64,000 bases of DNA from Sulfuricaulis limicola (GCF_002355735.1 NZ_AP014879.1:2573501-2637500), one strand, 5' to 3'. Positions 18,712 to 28,511 are shown, counted from the stretch's first letter. A program made the numbers and translations. Notes: a model not told the origin generated them from the letters alone.

Positions 18712-20790
18712 TCAACTTTGCAGGCGCGAGATGTCCGCGACGTTCAGAAACAGGTTGCCGAGCCGATTGAGCAACGCGAGGCGATTATCGCGCACGGCGG
18801 CATCGTCCACCATCACCATGACCTTGTCGAAAAACTCGTCCACCGCCGGACGCAACCCTGCCAGGTGCTTCATGGCCCCGGCGTAATTGCCGGCCTTGAA
18901 CAGCGGCGCCACCTGCGCCTCCAGTGTCTGCACCGCCTCGGCCAACTGGCGTTCCGCCGGCTCGGCCAGTTTTCCCGCGTCCACCTTGTCGGAGGGCGTC
19001 CCGCCGGCCTGACGCAGGATGTTGCGGATGCGCTTGTTGGCCGCGGCCAGCGCCTGGCCCTCGGGCAGGGCGCGGAACTCCTTGAGCGCCTGCAGGCGCG
19101 GCAGCACCTGGTCCAGGCGCGCCGGGTTGAGCGACACCACGGCGTCGATCTCGTCCGCTTCGAAACCCTTTTCCTTCAGATAAGGCTTCAGTCGCTCGAG
19201 CATGAAGCCATGCAGGTCCTGCACCACGCTGTCGGCAATGACGCCGCTGGGAAACTGGCTGCGGGCACTGGTCAGCAGGTCTTTCACATCGAGCGCCAGG
19301 GATTTTTCCACCAGGATGCGCACCACGCCCAGGGCCGCGCGGCGCAGGCCGAAGGGGTCTTTCTCGCCGGTCGGCACCAGACCGATGCCGTAGATGCCGA
19401 CCAGGGTGTCGAGCTTGTCCGCCAGCGCCACGCATACCGCAATCGGCTGCCGTGGCAACTCACCGCCCGCGGTGCGCGGCCAGTAATGCTGCTCGACCGC
19501 GTCCGCCACCACCGTCGGCTCGTGGTCGTACTTGGCGTAGTAGCGCCCCATGATGCCCTGCAACTCCGGGAACTCGCCCACCATCTCGGTGAGCAGGTCG
19601 GCCTTGCACAACTGCGCCGCACGCTCGGCGTGCGCCCGGTCGGCCTTGAGCAACTGCGCGATCCGGCCGGCGAGTTTTTCCAGCCGCTGCACGCGTTCGA
19701 GCTGGCTGCCGAGCTTGTTGTGATAGACGACATTGGCCAGCCGCGGCAGGCGGTCGGCGAGCCGCTGCTTGCGGTCCTGGTCGTAGAAGAAGCGCGCATC
19801 CGACAGCCGTGCGCGCAGCACGCGCTCGTTGCCGTGAATGATCTCTTTCGGATTGGCGGCCTGCATGTTGCTCACGAACAGGAACCGTGGCAGCAGCTTC
19901 CCTTCCTTATCGGCGAGCGGGAAATATTTCTGGTGCTGCTGCATGCTGATGATGAGACATTCCTTCGGGACCTCGAGAAAGGCCGGGTCGAAACCGCCCA
20001 CCAGCATCACCGGATATTCGACCAGGCTGGTCACCTCGCCCACGAGTTCGTCGCTCTTGCCCAGATTCCAGCTGGCGTCGAGCTTTTTCGCGGCGGTCTC
20101 CAGCGCCTTGGTGATAATTTCGCGGCGTGCGTCGAAGGCGGCGATGACCTTGCCCGACTGCTTCAGGATTTTTTCGTAATCCCTGGCCTGTTTGATCGTG
20201 ATCGGACCCTTGCTGAGAAAGCGGTGCCCGCGGGTCTTGTTGCCGCTCTTCAGGCCCAGCACCGTGCCCGGCACCAGCTTGTTGCCGTACAGCAGGATCA
20301 CGCCGTGCACCGGGCGCACGAACTGCGCCTCGCCCGCGCCCCAGCGCATGAGCTTGGGGATTGGCAGTTTCTTGAGCGCGGCCTCGACGATACCTGCCAG
20401 ATGCTGCTTCAGGGCCTCGCCCTTCTGTCTGGAGCGGTAAACGAAATATTCACCCTTGTCGCCGGCGCGCTTTTCCAGTTTCGCCAGCTCCACGCCGCAG
20501 GATTTGGCGAAGCCGATCAGCGCCGGTGTCGGGCGGCCATTGGCATCGAGCGCGGTCGCCACTGCCGGTCCCTTGCGCTCGACCATGCGGTCCAATTGTT
20601 TATCAAGCACACGTGGGACAATCACTGCTAAGCGCCGTGGCGTGGAAAACTCCTCAAAATCGTTATGATCGATAAAATCTTTATCCTTGAGATAGTCGGT
20701 AATCGCGACGGCAAACGCGATCGATAATCGCTTGAGCGCCCTGGGTGGCAGCTCTTCCGTCAGCAATTCCACCAGCAGCGGCGCCGTCAT
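18712..20790 (-). CDS. glyS: Glycine--tRNA ligase beta subunit
   Basis: 692 residues from the ATG at 20790, which overlaps the glyQ stop by four bases; upstream codons in this frame only shadow glyQ. The beginning [18 protein letters not shown] is the canonical GlyS N-terminus. GlyS pairs with GlyQ in the alpha2-beta2 bacterial glycyl-tRNA synthetase and provides tRNA recognition through its C-terminal DALR-like anticodon domain. A 637-codon open frame on the other strand (18718-20631) is a shadow of its codon bias. Confidence 0.96.
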   Translation of the reverse strand: MTAPLLVELLTEELPPRALKRLSIAFAVAITDYLKDKDFIDHNDFEEFSTPRRLAVIVPRVLDKQLDRMVERKGPAVATALDANGRPTPALIGFAKSCGVELAKLEKRAGDKGEYFVYRSRQKGEALKQHLAGIVEAALKKLPIPKLMRWGAGEAQFVRPVHGVILLYGNKLVPGTVLGLKSGNKTRGHRFLSKGPITIKQARDYEKILKQSGKVIAAFDARREIITKALETAAKKLDASWNLGKSDELVGEVTSLVEYPVMLVGGFDPAFLEVPKECLIISMQQHQKYFPLADKEGKLLPRFLFVSNMQAANPKEIIHGNERVLRARLSDARFFYDQDRKQRLADRLPRLANVVYHNKLGSQLERVQRLEKLAGRIAQLLKADRAHAERAAQLCKADLLTEMVGEFPELQGIMGRYYAKYDHEPTVVADAVEQHYWPRTAGGELPRQPIAVCVALADKLDTLVGIYGIGLVPTGEKDPFGLRRAALGVVRILVEKSLALDVKDLLTSARSQFPSGVIADSVVQDLHGFMLERLKPYLKEKGFEADEIDAVVSLNPARLDQVLPRLQALKEFRALPEGQALAAANKRIRNILRQAGGTPSDKVDAGKLAEPAERQLAEAVQTLEAQVAPLFKAGNYAGAMKHLAGLRPAVDEFFDKVMVMVDDAAVRDNRLALLNRLGNLFLNVADISRLQS

Positions 20791-21692
20791 GCTTTCGCCT
20801 TTTTCTGCTTGAGCAGCGGGAAGCCGAGGCGCTCGCGCGAGTCGTGGTAGCTCTGCGCCACCAGGCGCGCCAGCGTGCGCACGCGGCCGATGTAGGCGGC
20901 GCGCTCGGTGGTGGAGATCGCGCCGCGCGCGTCGAGCAGGTTGAAGGCATGCGAGCACTTCATGACCATCTCGAAGCCGGGCAGCGGCAGATTCGACTCC
21001 ATCAGCCGTTTGGCCTCGGACTCGTAATCGTTGAACTGCTGGAACAACCAATTGACGTTGGAGTGTTCGAAATTGTATTTCGACTGCTCGACCTCGTTCT
21101 GGTGATACACGTCGCCGTAGTTCGTGCCTTTCGTCCACACCAGATCGAAGACATTCTCGACCCCTTGCAGGTACATCGCGAGACGCTCGAGGCCGTAGGT
21201 GATTTCGCCCAGCACCGGCTTGCAGGGGAGCGAACCGACCTCCTGGAAATAGGTGAACTGCGTGACCTCCATGCCGTCGAGCCACACTTCCCAGCCGAGA
21301 CCCCAGGCGCCGAGCGTGGGCGATTCCCAGTCGTCCTCGACGAAGCGGATGTCGTGCTTTTTCGTGTCGATGCCGATCTCGCGCAGCGAGTCGAGATAGA
21401 GGTCCTGGATGTCATCCGGCGTGGGCTTGAGCACCACCTGGAACTGGTAGTAATGCTGCAGGCGGTTGGGGTTCTCGCCATAGCGGCCATCCTTGGGACG
21501 GCGCGACGGCTGCACGTAGGCGGCCTTCCACGGCTCGGGGCCGAGCGCGCGCAGGAAGGTGGCGGTATGGAACGTGCCCGCGCCCATCTCCATGTCGTAC
21601 GGCTGCAAGACGACGCAGCCCTGGCGCGCCCAGTAGCGGGACAGCGTGAAGATCAGTTCCTGGAAGGTCACGGGTGGTTTTATGCGGGACAT
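20787..21692 (-). CDS. glyQ: Glycine--tRNA ligase alpha subunit
   Basis: 301 residues from the ATG at 21692. The frame stays open to 21740, but family members start close to this Met. The class II aminoacyl-tRNA synthetase core is evident in [43 protein letters not shown] and [18 protein letters not shown]. It activates glycine and requires GlyS for transfer to tRNA. It is the first gene of the run that continues to plsC; its promoter should lie in the short gap before 21749 or upstream of mtgA. Confidence 0.96.
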   Translation of the reverse strand: MSRIKPPVTFQELIFTLSRYWARQGCVVLQPYDMEMGAGTFHTATFLRALGPEPWKAAYVQPSRRPKDGRYGENPNRLQHYYQFQVVLKPTPDDIQDLYLDSLREIGIDTKKHDIRFVEDDWESPTLGAWGLGWEVWLDGMEVTQFTYFQEVGSLPCKPVLGEITYGLERLAMYLQGVENVFDLVWTKGTNYGDVYHQNEVEQSKYNFEHSNVNWLFQQFNDYESEAKRLMESNLPLPGFEMVMKCSHAFNLLDARGAISTTERAAYIGRVRTLARLVAQSYHDSRERLGFPLLKQKKAKA

Positions 21693-21748
21693 CCGGCTTG
21701 TTTGGCCGGCGATTATACCCCGCCCCGCTGCCCGGTACACCGCGCGCT

Positions 21749-22723
21749 TCAGAGGGAATGCGGCCGGATCGAGCGCTCTTCCACCGGCGGGTACGCGCGG
21801 TCGCCGTCCGCCGGCGGCGGTTCATCACCGGCATCCGGCGGCGGCACCTCGCCGCTTTCCGCCGGGGGCGGCCCGGCCGGCCACAGTTCATGTTCGCCGT
21901 CCCGCGGTGTTTCGGTTCCATCGTCCGGCGGCGGCAGGAACAGGTCGAAGGGACGTTCGCGCACCGTCTCGGCGGCATCGCCCGGATAACGCTCGAGCAG
22001 CGCCAGAAGTTTTTTCGAGCGCCGTTCGAACTGGCGTGTGTGTGTGGCGGGATTGTTCTTCACCGGGCTCGGCAGCGTGGCCACCAGTTCCGCCGCCTGC
22101 GCCGGCGACAATTGCGCCGGGCCGATTCCCCAGTAGGCCTCCGACGCCGCCTGCACGCCGTAAATCCCGCGCCCGAACTCCACCACGTTCAGGTAGATTT
22201 CAAGAATGCGGCGCTTGCTGAGACTGCGCTCCATGCCCCAGGTCAGGATCAGTTCATGCCACTTGCGCAACGGATTGCGCGACGGTGTCAGAAACAGGTT
22301 TTTCACTGTCTGCTGCGAGATGGTGCTGCCGCCGAAAACGAAACGGCCTTCCCGGAGGTTGTAATCCATCGCCTCCTTGAAAGCGATGAGATCGAAACCG
22401 CTGTGCTCATAGAAGCGGCTGTCCTCGGCCAGGATCACCGCGCGCTGCAGATGCTTGGGGAAATTCGAGAACGCCACCGGCTGCCAGCGCAGTCTTGGCC
22501 AGTTCCTGTTGTCGGCCCGCTGTTTTTCATACTCGTGCATGAAGGCCGACTTCGGTACCGGCCCGTTGGCGATCTTGTTCCAGTCCGGCCAGGTGAGCCC
22601 GAGGTAAACCAGATCGAGAATCAGCAACAACAGAAGAATGCGGAACGTCCAGCGCATCACGCGCGCGGAGCGCCGCACCAAAGCCTTGAAGCCGCGCTTG
22701 CCGCGACGCCGTTTCCAGAACAT
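21749..22723 (-). CDS. mtgA: Monofunctional peptidoglycan glycosyltransferase with long acidic Pro-rich tail
   Basis: 324 residues from the ATG at 22723; an ATT-initiated extension to 22750 is possible but unlikely. A membrane anchor (about residues 27-47) precedes the GT51 transglycosylase domain, with the catalytic Glu in [11 protein letters not shown] and the family motifs GGSTISQQ and [14 protein letters not shown]. MtgA polymerises glycan strands from lipid II without a transpeptidase domain. The usual length is about 230-240 residues. Here about 85 extra C-terminal residues are rich in Pro, Asp and Glu ([21 protein letters not shown]) and probably disordered in the periplasm. Confidence 0.92.
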   Translation of the reverse strand: MFWKRRRGKRGFKALVRRSARVMRWTFRILLLLLILDLVYLGLTWPDWNKIANGPVPKSAFMHEYEKQRADNRNWPRLRWQPVAFSNFPKHLQRAVILAEDSRFYEHSGFDLIAFKEAMDYNLREGRFVFGGSTISQQTVKNLFLTPSRNPLRKWHELILTWGMERSLSKRRILEIYLNVVEFGRGIYGVQAASEAYWGIGPAQLSPAQAAELVATLPSPVKNNPATHTRQFERRSKKLLALLERYPGDAAETVRERPFDLFLPPPDDGTETPRDGEHELWPAGPPPAESGEVPPPDAGDEPPPADGDRAYPPVEERSIRPHSL

Positions 22724-22983
22724 GCCGGGGTGATTTATCCGTGACCGCAATGCCGCCTGTTAACGTAGCCCTACTCCACTTCGCTCCGTTCGTCTCGCCG
22801 TAATATTAGCATCACGGCCGCCCCGACTCCGACAGGGAATGCGCCGCCCGTCCGCTCCGGACGGATCAGGCAATGAATCAACAATAGACAGGGGCGCAGG
22901 ATTTGGTTACTGTGCCGCGCGTGTTTCAGGTCGCGCCTGGATCACCACGGAGGAGAGATCCGGCCCACGCAAGCCGGTATCAT
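22724..22983. other. Leader or small-RNA region upstream of the PP-loop gene
   Basis: No protein gene is supportable here. The stretch ends in a strong intrinsic terminator at 22984, over 110 bp before the PP-loop start. It could be an independent small RNA or a 5' leader with a transcription-attenuating element. I see GGAGAGATCC and GCCGG motifs before the terminator, but no match I trust to a known riboswitch consensus. Confidence 0.3.
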
Positions 22984-23012
22984 AAAATGGGCCCGCAAGG
23001 GCCCGTTTTTTT
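22984..23012 (+). terminator. Intrinsic terminator (attenuator candidate)
   Basis: GGGCCC at 22989-22994, a GCAA tetraloop and GGGCCC at 22999-23004, with flanking A residues pairing into a seven-T tract (23006-23012). It stands alone in the mtgA/PP-loop gap. Confidence 0.8.
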
Positions 23013-23130
23013 GCCCCGGCGATGCCCGCCCGCCAGCGCTTTAACCGCGGCGGCTCCCGTGTCCCAAGGCGTGCCGGAATCCATGGTTTGGGCTAGTATG
23101 TGCTCCCCCGGAATTTTTAACGGTACCCCC

Positions 23131-24219
23131 ATGTCATTTCCTGCCTCGCCCATTGCCAGCCCCCGTGCCGCCGCACCCGGCGCGGCGCGCAAGGCCGTGG
23201 CGCTGATCTCGGGCGGGCTGGATTCCATGCTCGCCGCCAAGGTCATGCTGGAACAGGGCATCCACGTCGAGGGCATCAACTTCTACACCGGCTTCTGCGT
23301 CGAGGGGCACACGCACGCGATCCGCAACCACGAGCACGCTAAACCGAAACGCAACAACGCGCTGTGGACCGCGGAACAGCTCGGCATCAAACTGCACATC
23401 ATCGAGGTCATCGAGGAGTACAAGGACGTCGTGATCAATCCGAAGCACGGCTACGGCGCCAACCTCAACCCCTGCCTCGACTGCAAGGGCTTCATGGTGC
23501 GCAAGGCGCGCGAGTGGATGGAAAAAAACGGCTTCGATTTCATCATCACCGGCGAGGTGCTCGGTCAGCGTCCGATGTCGCAGCGCCGTGACACCATGCC
23601 GGTGGTGGCGCGCGAGTCCGGCGCCTTCGACCGGCTGCTGCGGCCGCTGTGCGCCAAACTCCTGCCCGAGACCCTGCCCGAGCGCGAGGGCTGGGTGGAC
23701 CGGAGCAAGCTGCTGGACTTCAACGGCCGCAGCCGCAAGCCGCAGATTCGGCTCGCCGCCCAATATGGCTTCACGGATTATGCCCAGCCGGCCGGCGGCT
23801 GCTGCTTTCTCACCAACGAGCAGTATTCGCACAAGCTCACCGACCTGTGGACCACGCGCGGCACCAAGCAATACGAGATCGACGACATCATGCTGCTCAA
23901 GGTCGGCCGGCACCTGCGCCCACGTCCGAATTTCAAGCTGATTGTCGGGCGCGACGATGGCGAGAACAATTTTCTCAACGGCTACCGCAAGCGCTTCACG
24001 CATCTCCACGCCACCAGCCACCAGGGCCCGCTGGTGCTGATTGACGGAGCCGTCAGCGAGGATGATCTCGAACTCGCGGCGCGCCTGACGGCGCGCTTCG
24101 GCAAGGGCCGCGAAGCCGAGACGGTGACCCTGACCGTGACCGATGCCGCGGGCAACAGCCGCGAACTCCAGGTCGTGCCGATCGCGGCCAACGACATCCC
24201 GCCCGAGTGGTACCTGTAG
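23131..24219 (+). CDS. ThiI/MnmA-like PP-loop ATPase, putative RNA-thiolation enzyme
   Basis: About 362 residues from the ATG at 23131. No strong ribosome-binding site is visible, and the frame is open upstream with other Met codons, for example at 23083. The adenylation PP-loop is ALISGGLDSMLA near residue 30. Two cysteine motifs follow, NPCLDCKGF and AGGCCFLT, with TGEVLGQRPMSQ between; such cysteines usually take part in sulfur transfer. The C-terminal third (LLKVGRHLRP, RKRFTHLHA) resembles an NFACT-R/DUF814-type RNA-associated module. Relatives are often labelled tRNA thiouridine synthase. A TusA-like sulfur carrier gene begins 16 bp downstream, which supports sulfur transfer to RNA or another acceptor. 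The exact product is unknown. Confidence 0.7.
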   Translation: MSFPASPIASPRAAAPGAARKAVALISGGLDSMLAAKVMLEQGIHVEGINFYTGFCVEGHTHAIRNHEHAKPKRNNALWTAEQLGIKLHIIEVIEEYKDVVINPKHGYGANLNPCLDCKGFMVRKAREWMEKNGFDFIITGEVLGQRPMSQRRDTMPVVARESGAFDRLLRPLCAKLLPETLPEREGWVDRSKLLDFNGRSRKPQIRLAAQYGFTDYAQPAGGCCFLTNEQYSHKLTDLWTTRGTKQYEIDDIMLLKVGRHLRPRPNFKLIVGRDDGENNFLNGYRKRFTHLHATSHQGPLVLIDGAVSEDDLELAARLTARFGKGREAETVTLTVTDAAGNSRELQVVPIAANDIPPEWYL

Positions 24220-24235
24220 CGATATCTTCACGAAC

Positions 24236-24463
24236 ATGAGCCATTTCGTGCTGGACGCACGCTACCTGCTCTGCCCCATGCCGGTGATCCGCACCCAGAA
24301 CCGGATCGCGGAATTGCAGCCGGGCGACACCCTGGAAGTGCAGGCCACCGATCCGGGGGCGCTGCACGATATCCCCGCCTGGTGCCGGGTGCACGGTCAT
24401 GAAATATTGGAAACGCGCCGTGACGGTAACGATATCGTCATTACCGTACGCGTGATCTCATGA
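24236..24463 (+). CDS. TusA-family sulfur carrier protein
   Basis: 75 residues, the normal TusA length. The sulfur-accepting cysteine is in LLCPMPVIRTQNRI, matching the CPxP motif; the remainder gives the two-layer alpha/beta fold. TusA proteins accept persulfide sulfur and pass it on, to TusBCD for tRNA 2-thiouridine in E. coli or within dissimilatory sulfur oxidation in chemolithotrophs. Its position 16 bp after a PP-loop enzyme and overlapping the CDF gene by four bases suggests it feeds that enzyme. This is inference from context. Confidence 0.85.
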   Translation: MSHFVLDARYLLCPMPVIRTQNRIAELQPGDTLEVQATDPGALHDIPAWCRVHGHEILETRRDGNDIVITVRVIS

Positions 24464-25629
24464 GCGCCACTGGCGAACACAGCCATTTCGACGCCTCCAG
24501 CCCCGAGCGTTACCGCGCCAGCCTGCGCGTGGCGCTGGTCAACATTACCGCCAATTTCCTGCTGACCACGGCCCAGGTCATCATCGGCTTCCTCGGGCAT
24601 TCGCAGGCGCTGGTGGCCGATGGCATGCATACCCTGTCCGACACGCTCGCCGACCTGCTCGTCATTTTCGCCCTCAAACATGGGCGCAAGGGCGCCGACC
24701 AGGAGCACCCTTACGGGCATGAGCGCATCGAAACCGCGGTCACCATGATCCTCGGCATCGTCCTGATCGGCGTCGCCATCGGCATCGGTGTGCGCGCCGG
24801 CATGAAACTTATGACTGTCAGCGCGATTGTGACACCCAGCGCGCTGACCCTGTGGACCGCCCTGGGCACCCTCGCGGCCAAGGAGGCCATGTACCGCTAC
24901 ACCATCGCCATCGCCAACCGCTTCGGCTCGAACATGCTGCGCGCCAGCGCCTGGCACCATCGTTCAGATGCCCTGTCCTCGCTCATCGTGGCGGCCGGTA
25001 TTGGCGGCAGCCTGATCGGCTTTGCCTACTTCGATGCCATCGCCGCCATCGTGATTGCCGTGATGATCATCAAGGTCGGCGCACAGCTCAGCTGGCAATC
25101 GTTGCGCGAGCTGGTGGACACCGGGCTGGGCACGGATGATCTCGATTCCATCCGCCAGACCATACTCTCGGTCAGCGGGGTCAAGGCGCTGCACCTGTTG
25201 CGCACGCGGCGCGTGGGCGGGCAGGCACTGGCGGACGTGCACATCATCGTGGATGATCGGGTGAGCGTGTCCGAGGGGCATCAGATCAGCGAGGCGGTGC
25301 GCGCCAAGCTCGTCAAGGAAATCGACCCAGTGACGGATGTCATGGTGCACATCGACACCGAAGAGGACGTGGAAGGTCCGAGCTGTGAAGGCCTGCCGCT
25401 GCGCGACGAGGTGCAGAAGCGCCTGGACGATTACTTTCGTGCCATCCCCGAGGCGCGCTGCATCGAACATGTCACGCTGCATTACCTGGATGGGCGCATC
25501 GATATCGAACTGCTGTTGCCGCTGTCAGTCGCGGCCGATGCTGCCGCGGCCCAGGCACTGGCCTCGCGTTTCGCCGAGGCTACTCAGCACGACAAGCAGA
25601 TTCGCACCGTAAGTGTGCGATACCACTGA
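24460..25629 (+). CDS. Cation diffusion facilitator (CDF) transporter
   Basis: 389 residues. CDF membrane domain of about six helices, with the metal-site motif HTLSDTLADL in TM2 (HxxxD) and HHRSDALSSL in TM5 (HxxxD), followed by a longer cytoplasmic C-terminal domain from about residue 210. The HxxxD/HxxxD pattern fits Zn- or Fe-type efflux, but metal choice is not decided by sequence alone. The start ATG overlaps the TusA stop by four bases, so it belongs to the PP-loop/TusA transcription unit. Confidence 0.9.
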   Translation: MSATGEHSHFDASSPERYRASLRVALVNITANFLLTTAQVIIGFLGHSQALVADGMHTLSDTLADLLVIFALKHGRKGADQEHPYGHERIETAVTMILGIVLIGVAIGIGVRAGMKLMTVSAIVTPSALTLWTALGTLAAKEAMYRYTIAIANRFGSNMLRASAWHHRSDALSSLIVAAGIGGSLIGFAYFDAIAAIVIAVMIIKVGAQLSWQSLRELVDTGLGTDDLDSIRQTILSVSGVKALHLLRTRRVGGQALADVHIIVDDRVSVSEGHQISEAVRAKLVKEIDPVTDVMVHIDTEEDVEGPSCEGLPLRDEVQKRLDDYFRAIPEARCIEHVTLHYLDGRIDIELLLPLSVAADAAAAQALASRFAEATQHDKQIRTVSVRYH

Positions 25630-25645
25630 CTAAAGCGTAATAATC

Positions 25646-25660
25646 GCACTATATTGGTGC
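25646..25660. promoter_or_regulatory. NtrC-type binding site 1 upstream of glnA
   Basis: GCAC-N7-GGTGC (25646-25660) matches the NtrC half-site pattern. It lies about 120-135 bp before the predicted sigma-54 start point, the usual distance for an upstream activator site. Confidence 0.65.
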
Positions 25661-25675
25661 ATCTAGTTAAAATTA

Positions 25676-25692
25676 TGCACCGTTTTAGTGCA
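25676..25692. promoter_or_regulatory. NtrC-type binding site 2 upstream of glnA
   Basis: TGCACCGTTTTAGTGCA is a near-perfect palindrome, three turns downstream of site 1. Paired NtrC sites of this spacing allow cooperative octamer formation at glnA in enteric bacteria. Confidence 0.75.
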
Positions 25693-25753
25693 TAAAATGG
25701 CATTTTTAATGGAGACTGTTAATTAACTAATTGATTTTAATTATAGATTTTAA

Positions 25754-25769
25754 TGGCACAAATCGTGCA
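25754..25769 (+). promoter_or_regulatory. Sigma-54 promoter of glnA
   Basis: TGGCAC-N5-GTGCA (25754-25769) has the invariant GG at 25755-25756 and GC at 25767-25768, ten bases apart. The start point would be near 25780, about 50 bp before the glnA ATG. With the two NtrC palindromes upstream this is a standard nitrogen-regulated promoter. Confidence 0.88.
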
Positions 25770-25831
25770 AAAATACGAGCTCAATTTTTAGCTGTGCTCG
25801 CAGCACACTTACCTTTCCCAGGAGGAAACCC

Positions 25832-27244
25832 ATGTCGTCCGGCGCAGATGTTCTCAAACTGATCAAAGACCAGAAGGTCAAGTTCGTTGACTTTCGCTTC
25901 ACCGACACCAAAGGCAAGGAACAACACGTTTCGGTTCCGGCGCACACGATCGAGACCGACACCTTCGAGCACGGCAAGATGTTCGACGGCTCCTCGATCT
26001 CCGGCTGGAAGGGCATCCAGGAATCCGACATGATCCTGATGCCGGCCGCCGACACCGCGGTCATGGACCCGTTCATGGAGGAACCGACCCTCATCCTGCG
26101 CTGCGACGTGGTCGAGCCCTCCACCATGCAGGGCTACGAGCGCTGCCCGCGTTCGCTCGCCAAGCGTGCCGAAGCCTACCTCAAGAGCACCGGCGTGGCC
26201 GACACCGCCTTCTTCGGTCCCGAGGCCGAATTCTTCATTTTCGACGACATCCGCTGGGGCGCCGACATCAGCGGCTGCTTCGTGAAAATCGATTCCGAGG
26301 AAGCCTCCTGGAACACCGAAAAGGTGTATGAAGGCGGCAACCTCGGCCATCGCCCGACGGTCAAGGGCGGTTACTTCCCGGTCCCGCCGGTCGATTCGCA
26401 GCAGGACATCCGCTCGGCCATGTGTCTCGCCATGGAAGAAATGGGACTTTCCATCGAGACCCATCACCACGAAGTGGCGACCGCCGGCCAGAACGAAATC
26501 GGCATGCTGTTCAATACCCTGGTGAAAAAGGCCGACGAGCTCCAGATCTACAAATACTGCGTGCATAACGTGGCGCACAGCTACGGCAAGACTGCGACCT
26601 TCATGCCCAAGCCCATCGTCGGCGACAACGGTTCCGGCATGCACGTGCATCAGTCGCTCGCCAAAGACGGCAAGAACCTGTTCTCCGGCAACGAGTACGG
26701 CGGGCTGTCGCAAACCGCGCTGTATTACATCGGCGGCATCATCAAGCACGCACGCGCGCTCAACGCCATCACCAACCCGCTCACCAACAGCTACAAGCGC
26801 CTGGTGCCGGGCTTCGAAGCCCCGGTGATGCTGGCCTACTCGGCGCGCAACCGTTCGGCCTCGATTCGCATTCCGTACGTGCCGAACCCGAAAGGCCGGC
26901 GCATCGAGGTACGCTTCCCGGACGCCGGCAGCAATCCCTATCTCGCCTTTGCCGCCATGATGATGGCGGGTCTGGACGGCATCATGAACAAGACCCATCC
27001 GGGCGAGGCCATGGACAAGGACCTGTACGACCTGCCGGCGGAAGAGGCCAAGAAGATCCCGACTGTGTGCCATGCGCTCGACCAGGCGCTCGAGGCGCTC
27101 GACAAGGATCGCGCCTTCCTCAAGGCCGGCGGCGTGTTCACCGACGATGTGATCGATGCCTATATCGATCTCAAGATGCAGGACGTCACGCGCTTCCGCA
27201 TGACCACGCATCCTATTGAGTTCGACATGTATTACAGCGTCTAA
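25832..27244 (+). CDS. glnA: Glutamine synthetase, type I
   Basis: 470 residues, the usual dodecameric GlnA length. The enzyme makes glutamine from glutamate, ammonia and ATP. Visible motifs are [34 protein letters not shown], the ATP-site region SNSYKRL-like [14 protein letters not shown], and the C-terminal adenylylation loop with the target Tyr in [10 protein letters not shown], indicating control by GlnE. A good AGGAGG lies before the ATG. The promoter region has a sigma-54 box and two NtrC sites, so expression should rise under nitrogen limitation. Confidence 0.97.
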   Translation: MSSGADVLKLIKDQKVKFVDFRFTDTKGKEQHVSVPAHTIETDTFEHGKMFDGSSISGWKGIQESDMILMPAADTAVMDPFMEEPTLILRCDVVEPSTMQGYERCPRSLAKRAEAYLKSTGVADTAFFGPEAEFFIFDDIRWGADISGCFVKIDSEEASWNTEKVYEGGNLGHRPTVKGGYFPVPPVDSQQDIRSAMCLAMEEMGLSIETHHHEVATAGQNEIGMLFNTLVKKADELQIYKYCVHNVAHSYGKTATFMPKPIVGDNGSGMHVHQSLAKDGKNLFSGNEYGGLSQTALYYIGGIIKHARALNAITNPLTNSYKRLVPGFEAPVMLAYSARNRSASIRIPYVPNPKGRRIEVRFPDAGSNPYLAFAAMMMAGLDGIMNKTHPGEAMDKDLYDLPAEEAKKIPTVCHALDQALEALDKDRAFLKAGGVFTDDVIDAYIDLKMQDVTRFRMTTHPIEFDMYYSV

Positions 27245-27271
27245 GGGGCGCCGGTCTGTGAGGTAAACCCG

Positions 27272-27303
27272 CAATCGCCCCCGCACTGGGGGCGATTGTT
27301 TTT
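27272..27303 (+). terminator. Intrinsic terminator after glnA
   Basis: CAATCGCCCCC at 27272-27282 pairs with GGGGGCGATTG at 27288-27298, followed by a T tract to 27303. It separates glnA from ntrBC, so ntrBC probably also needs its own promoter. Confidence 0.88.
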
Positions 27304-27325
27304 GGGGGCCGGAGATGGATATATC

Positions 27326-27350
27326 ATCATGCACCATTTTGGTGCATGAT
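27326..27350. promoter_or_regulatory. Perfect NtrC palindrome upstream of ntrB
   Basis: ATCATGCACC at 27326-27335 and GGTGCATGAT at 27341-27350 form a perfect 10-bp inverted repeat with a 5-bp spacer, matching the NtrC consensus better than the glnA sites. Its position about 55 bp before the ntrB start is that of the autoregulatory operator at enteric glnL. Confidence 0.85.
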
Positions 27351-27404
27351 AGATCCTGCAATCAGGGATATTTGCAAGTCGTTTATTTATAAGGATTTAG
27401 AGTC

Positions 27405-28511
27405 GTGAAACATGTTGCCTCAGCCCAGCCAGCGCCTCACAGGTGGCCCATGCATACAGGATCGTCCCCGCGGATTCTCGACAACCTGACGACGGCGGTG
27501 CTGACCTTCGACGCCGATCTGCGTCTGACCAGCATCAACCCGGCCGGCGAGATGCTGTTCGAGATCAGCGCCAAGAAAGCCGTGGGACAGAGGCTGGCGG
27601 AACTGCTGCCGCATGCCCGCCTGGCCACCAGGACGCTGAACCAGACCCTGGAAAGCCGTCACCCCATCACCGCCCGCGGCGTGCCACTGAAACTGCCGGG
27701 CCATCGAATCATTACCGTGGATTGCACGGTGACGCCGCTGACCGACGCCGGTGCGGACGGGGCGCTGCTGGTGGAACTCACGCAGGTGGACCGGCTGCTG
27801 CGCCTGGCGCGCGACGAAAGCATGCTGGAACGCCAGGCGGCCAACCGCGCGGTGATGCGCGGGCTGGCGCACGAGATCAAAAACCCGCTCGGCGGACTGC
27901 GCGGCGCGGCACAGCTGCTGGAACGCGAGCTGCCGGACAAATCACTCCGGGAATACACCCGCATCATCATCCACGAGGCCGATCGCCTGCGTAACCTGGT
28001 GGACCGCATGATGGGGCCGCACAAGCCGCTGAAGAAGCAGCCGGTCAATATCCATGAAATCCTGGAACACGTGCGCAAGCTGATGCTGGTGGAGGTACCG
28101 GTCGGGCTCACTCTCGAGCGCGACTACGATCCGAGCCTGCCCGAATTTGACGGCGAGCCCGAGCAGCTGACCCAGGCAGTGCTCAATATCGTGCGCAACT
28201 CGGCCGAGGCCATCCAGCACCAGGGAACGATCCGCCTGCGCACCGGCATCGAGCGCAGCTTCACCATCGGCCAGAAGCGTCACCGTTTGGTGCTGCGCGC
28301 CGACATCGAGGACAGCGGCCCGGGCATCCCCGAGGAAATCCAGGAACACATTTTTTACCCCATGGTCACGGCCAAGCCCGGCGGTACCGGCCTCGGGCTT
28401 TCCATCGCCCAGGACATCATCGCCAAGCATGGCGGGCTGATCGAATGCCGCAGCCGGCCGGGACATACCGTGTTCAGTATTTATCTGCCGCTGGAGAACG
28501 GACATGGCTAG
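27405..28511 (+). CDS. glnL: Nitrogen regulation sensor histidine kinase NtrB
   Basis: 368 residues from the GTG at 27405; an ATG at 27450 is the alternative. A PAS domain (LDNLTTAVLTFDADLRL, about residues 25-130) precedes HisKA with the phosphorylated His in LAHEIKNPLGG, then a HATPase_c with DSGPGIPEEIQ and GGTGLGLSIAQ. There is no membrane segment, as expected for cytoplasmic NtrB, which is controlled by PII protein. It overlaps ntrC by eight bases. Confidence 0.95.
   Translation: MKHVASAQPAPHRWPMHTGSSPRILDNLTTAVLTFDADLRLTSINPAGEMLFEISAKKAVGQRLAELLPHARLATRTLNQTLESRHPITARGVPLKLPGHRIITVDCTVTPLTDAGADGALLVELTQVDRLLRLARDESMLERQAANRAVMRGLAHEIKNPLGGLRGAAQLLERELPDKSLREYTRIIIHEADRLRNLVDRMMGPHKPLKKQPVNIHEILEHVRKLMLVEVPVGLTLERDYDPSLPEFDGEPEQLTQAVLNIVRNSAEAIQHQGTIRLRTGIERSFTIGQKRHRLVLRADIEDSGPGIPEEIQEHIFYPMVTAKPGGTGLGLSIAQDIIAKHGGLIECRSRPGHTVFSIYLPLENGHG

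Noticed and set aside
18718-20631. 637-codon open frame on the plus strand
   Set aside because: Lies entirely antisense to glyS, has no domain, and follows from GC-rich codon bias of the real gene.
22920-22985. Possible glycine riboswitch (GGAGAGATCC near glyQS)
   Set aside because: The conserved GCCGAAGG and second-domain motifs are absent, and glyQS is on the other side and strand.
22903-23130. N-terminal extension of the PP-loop protein
   Set aside because: The frame is open, but it spans a strong terminator and has Arg/Pro-rich non-conserved sequence.
25781-27361. 526-codon open frame on the minus strand
   Set aside because: Antisense to glnA and crosses its sigma-54 promoter and terminator.
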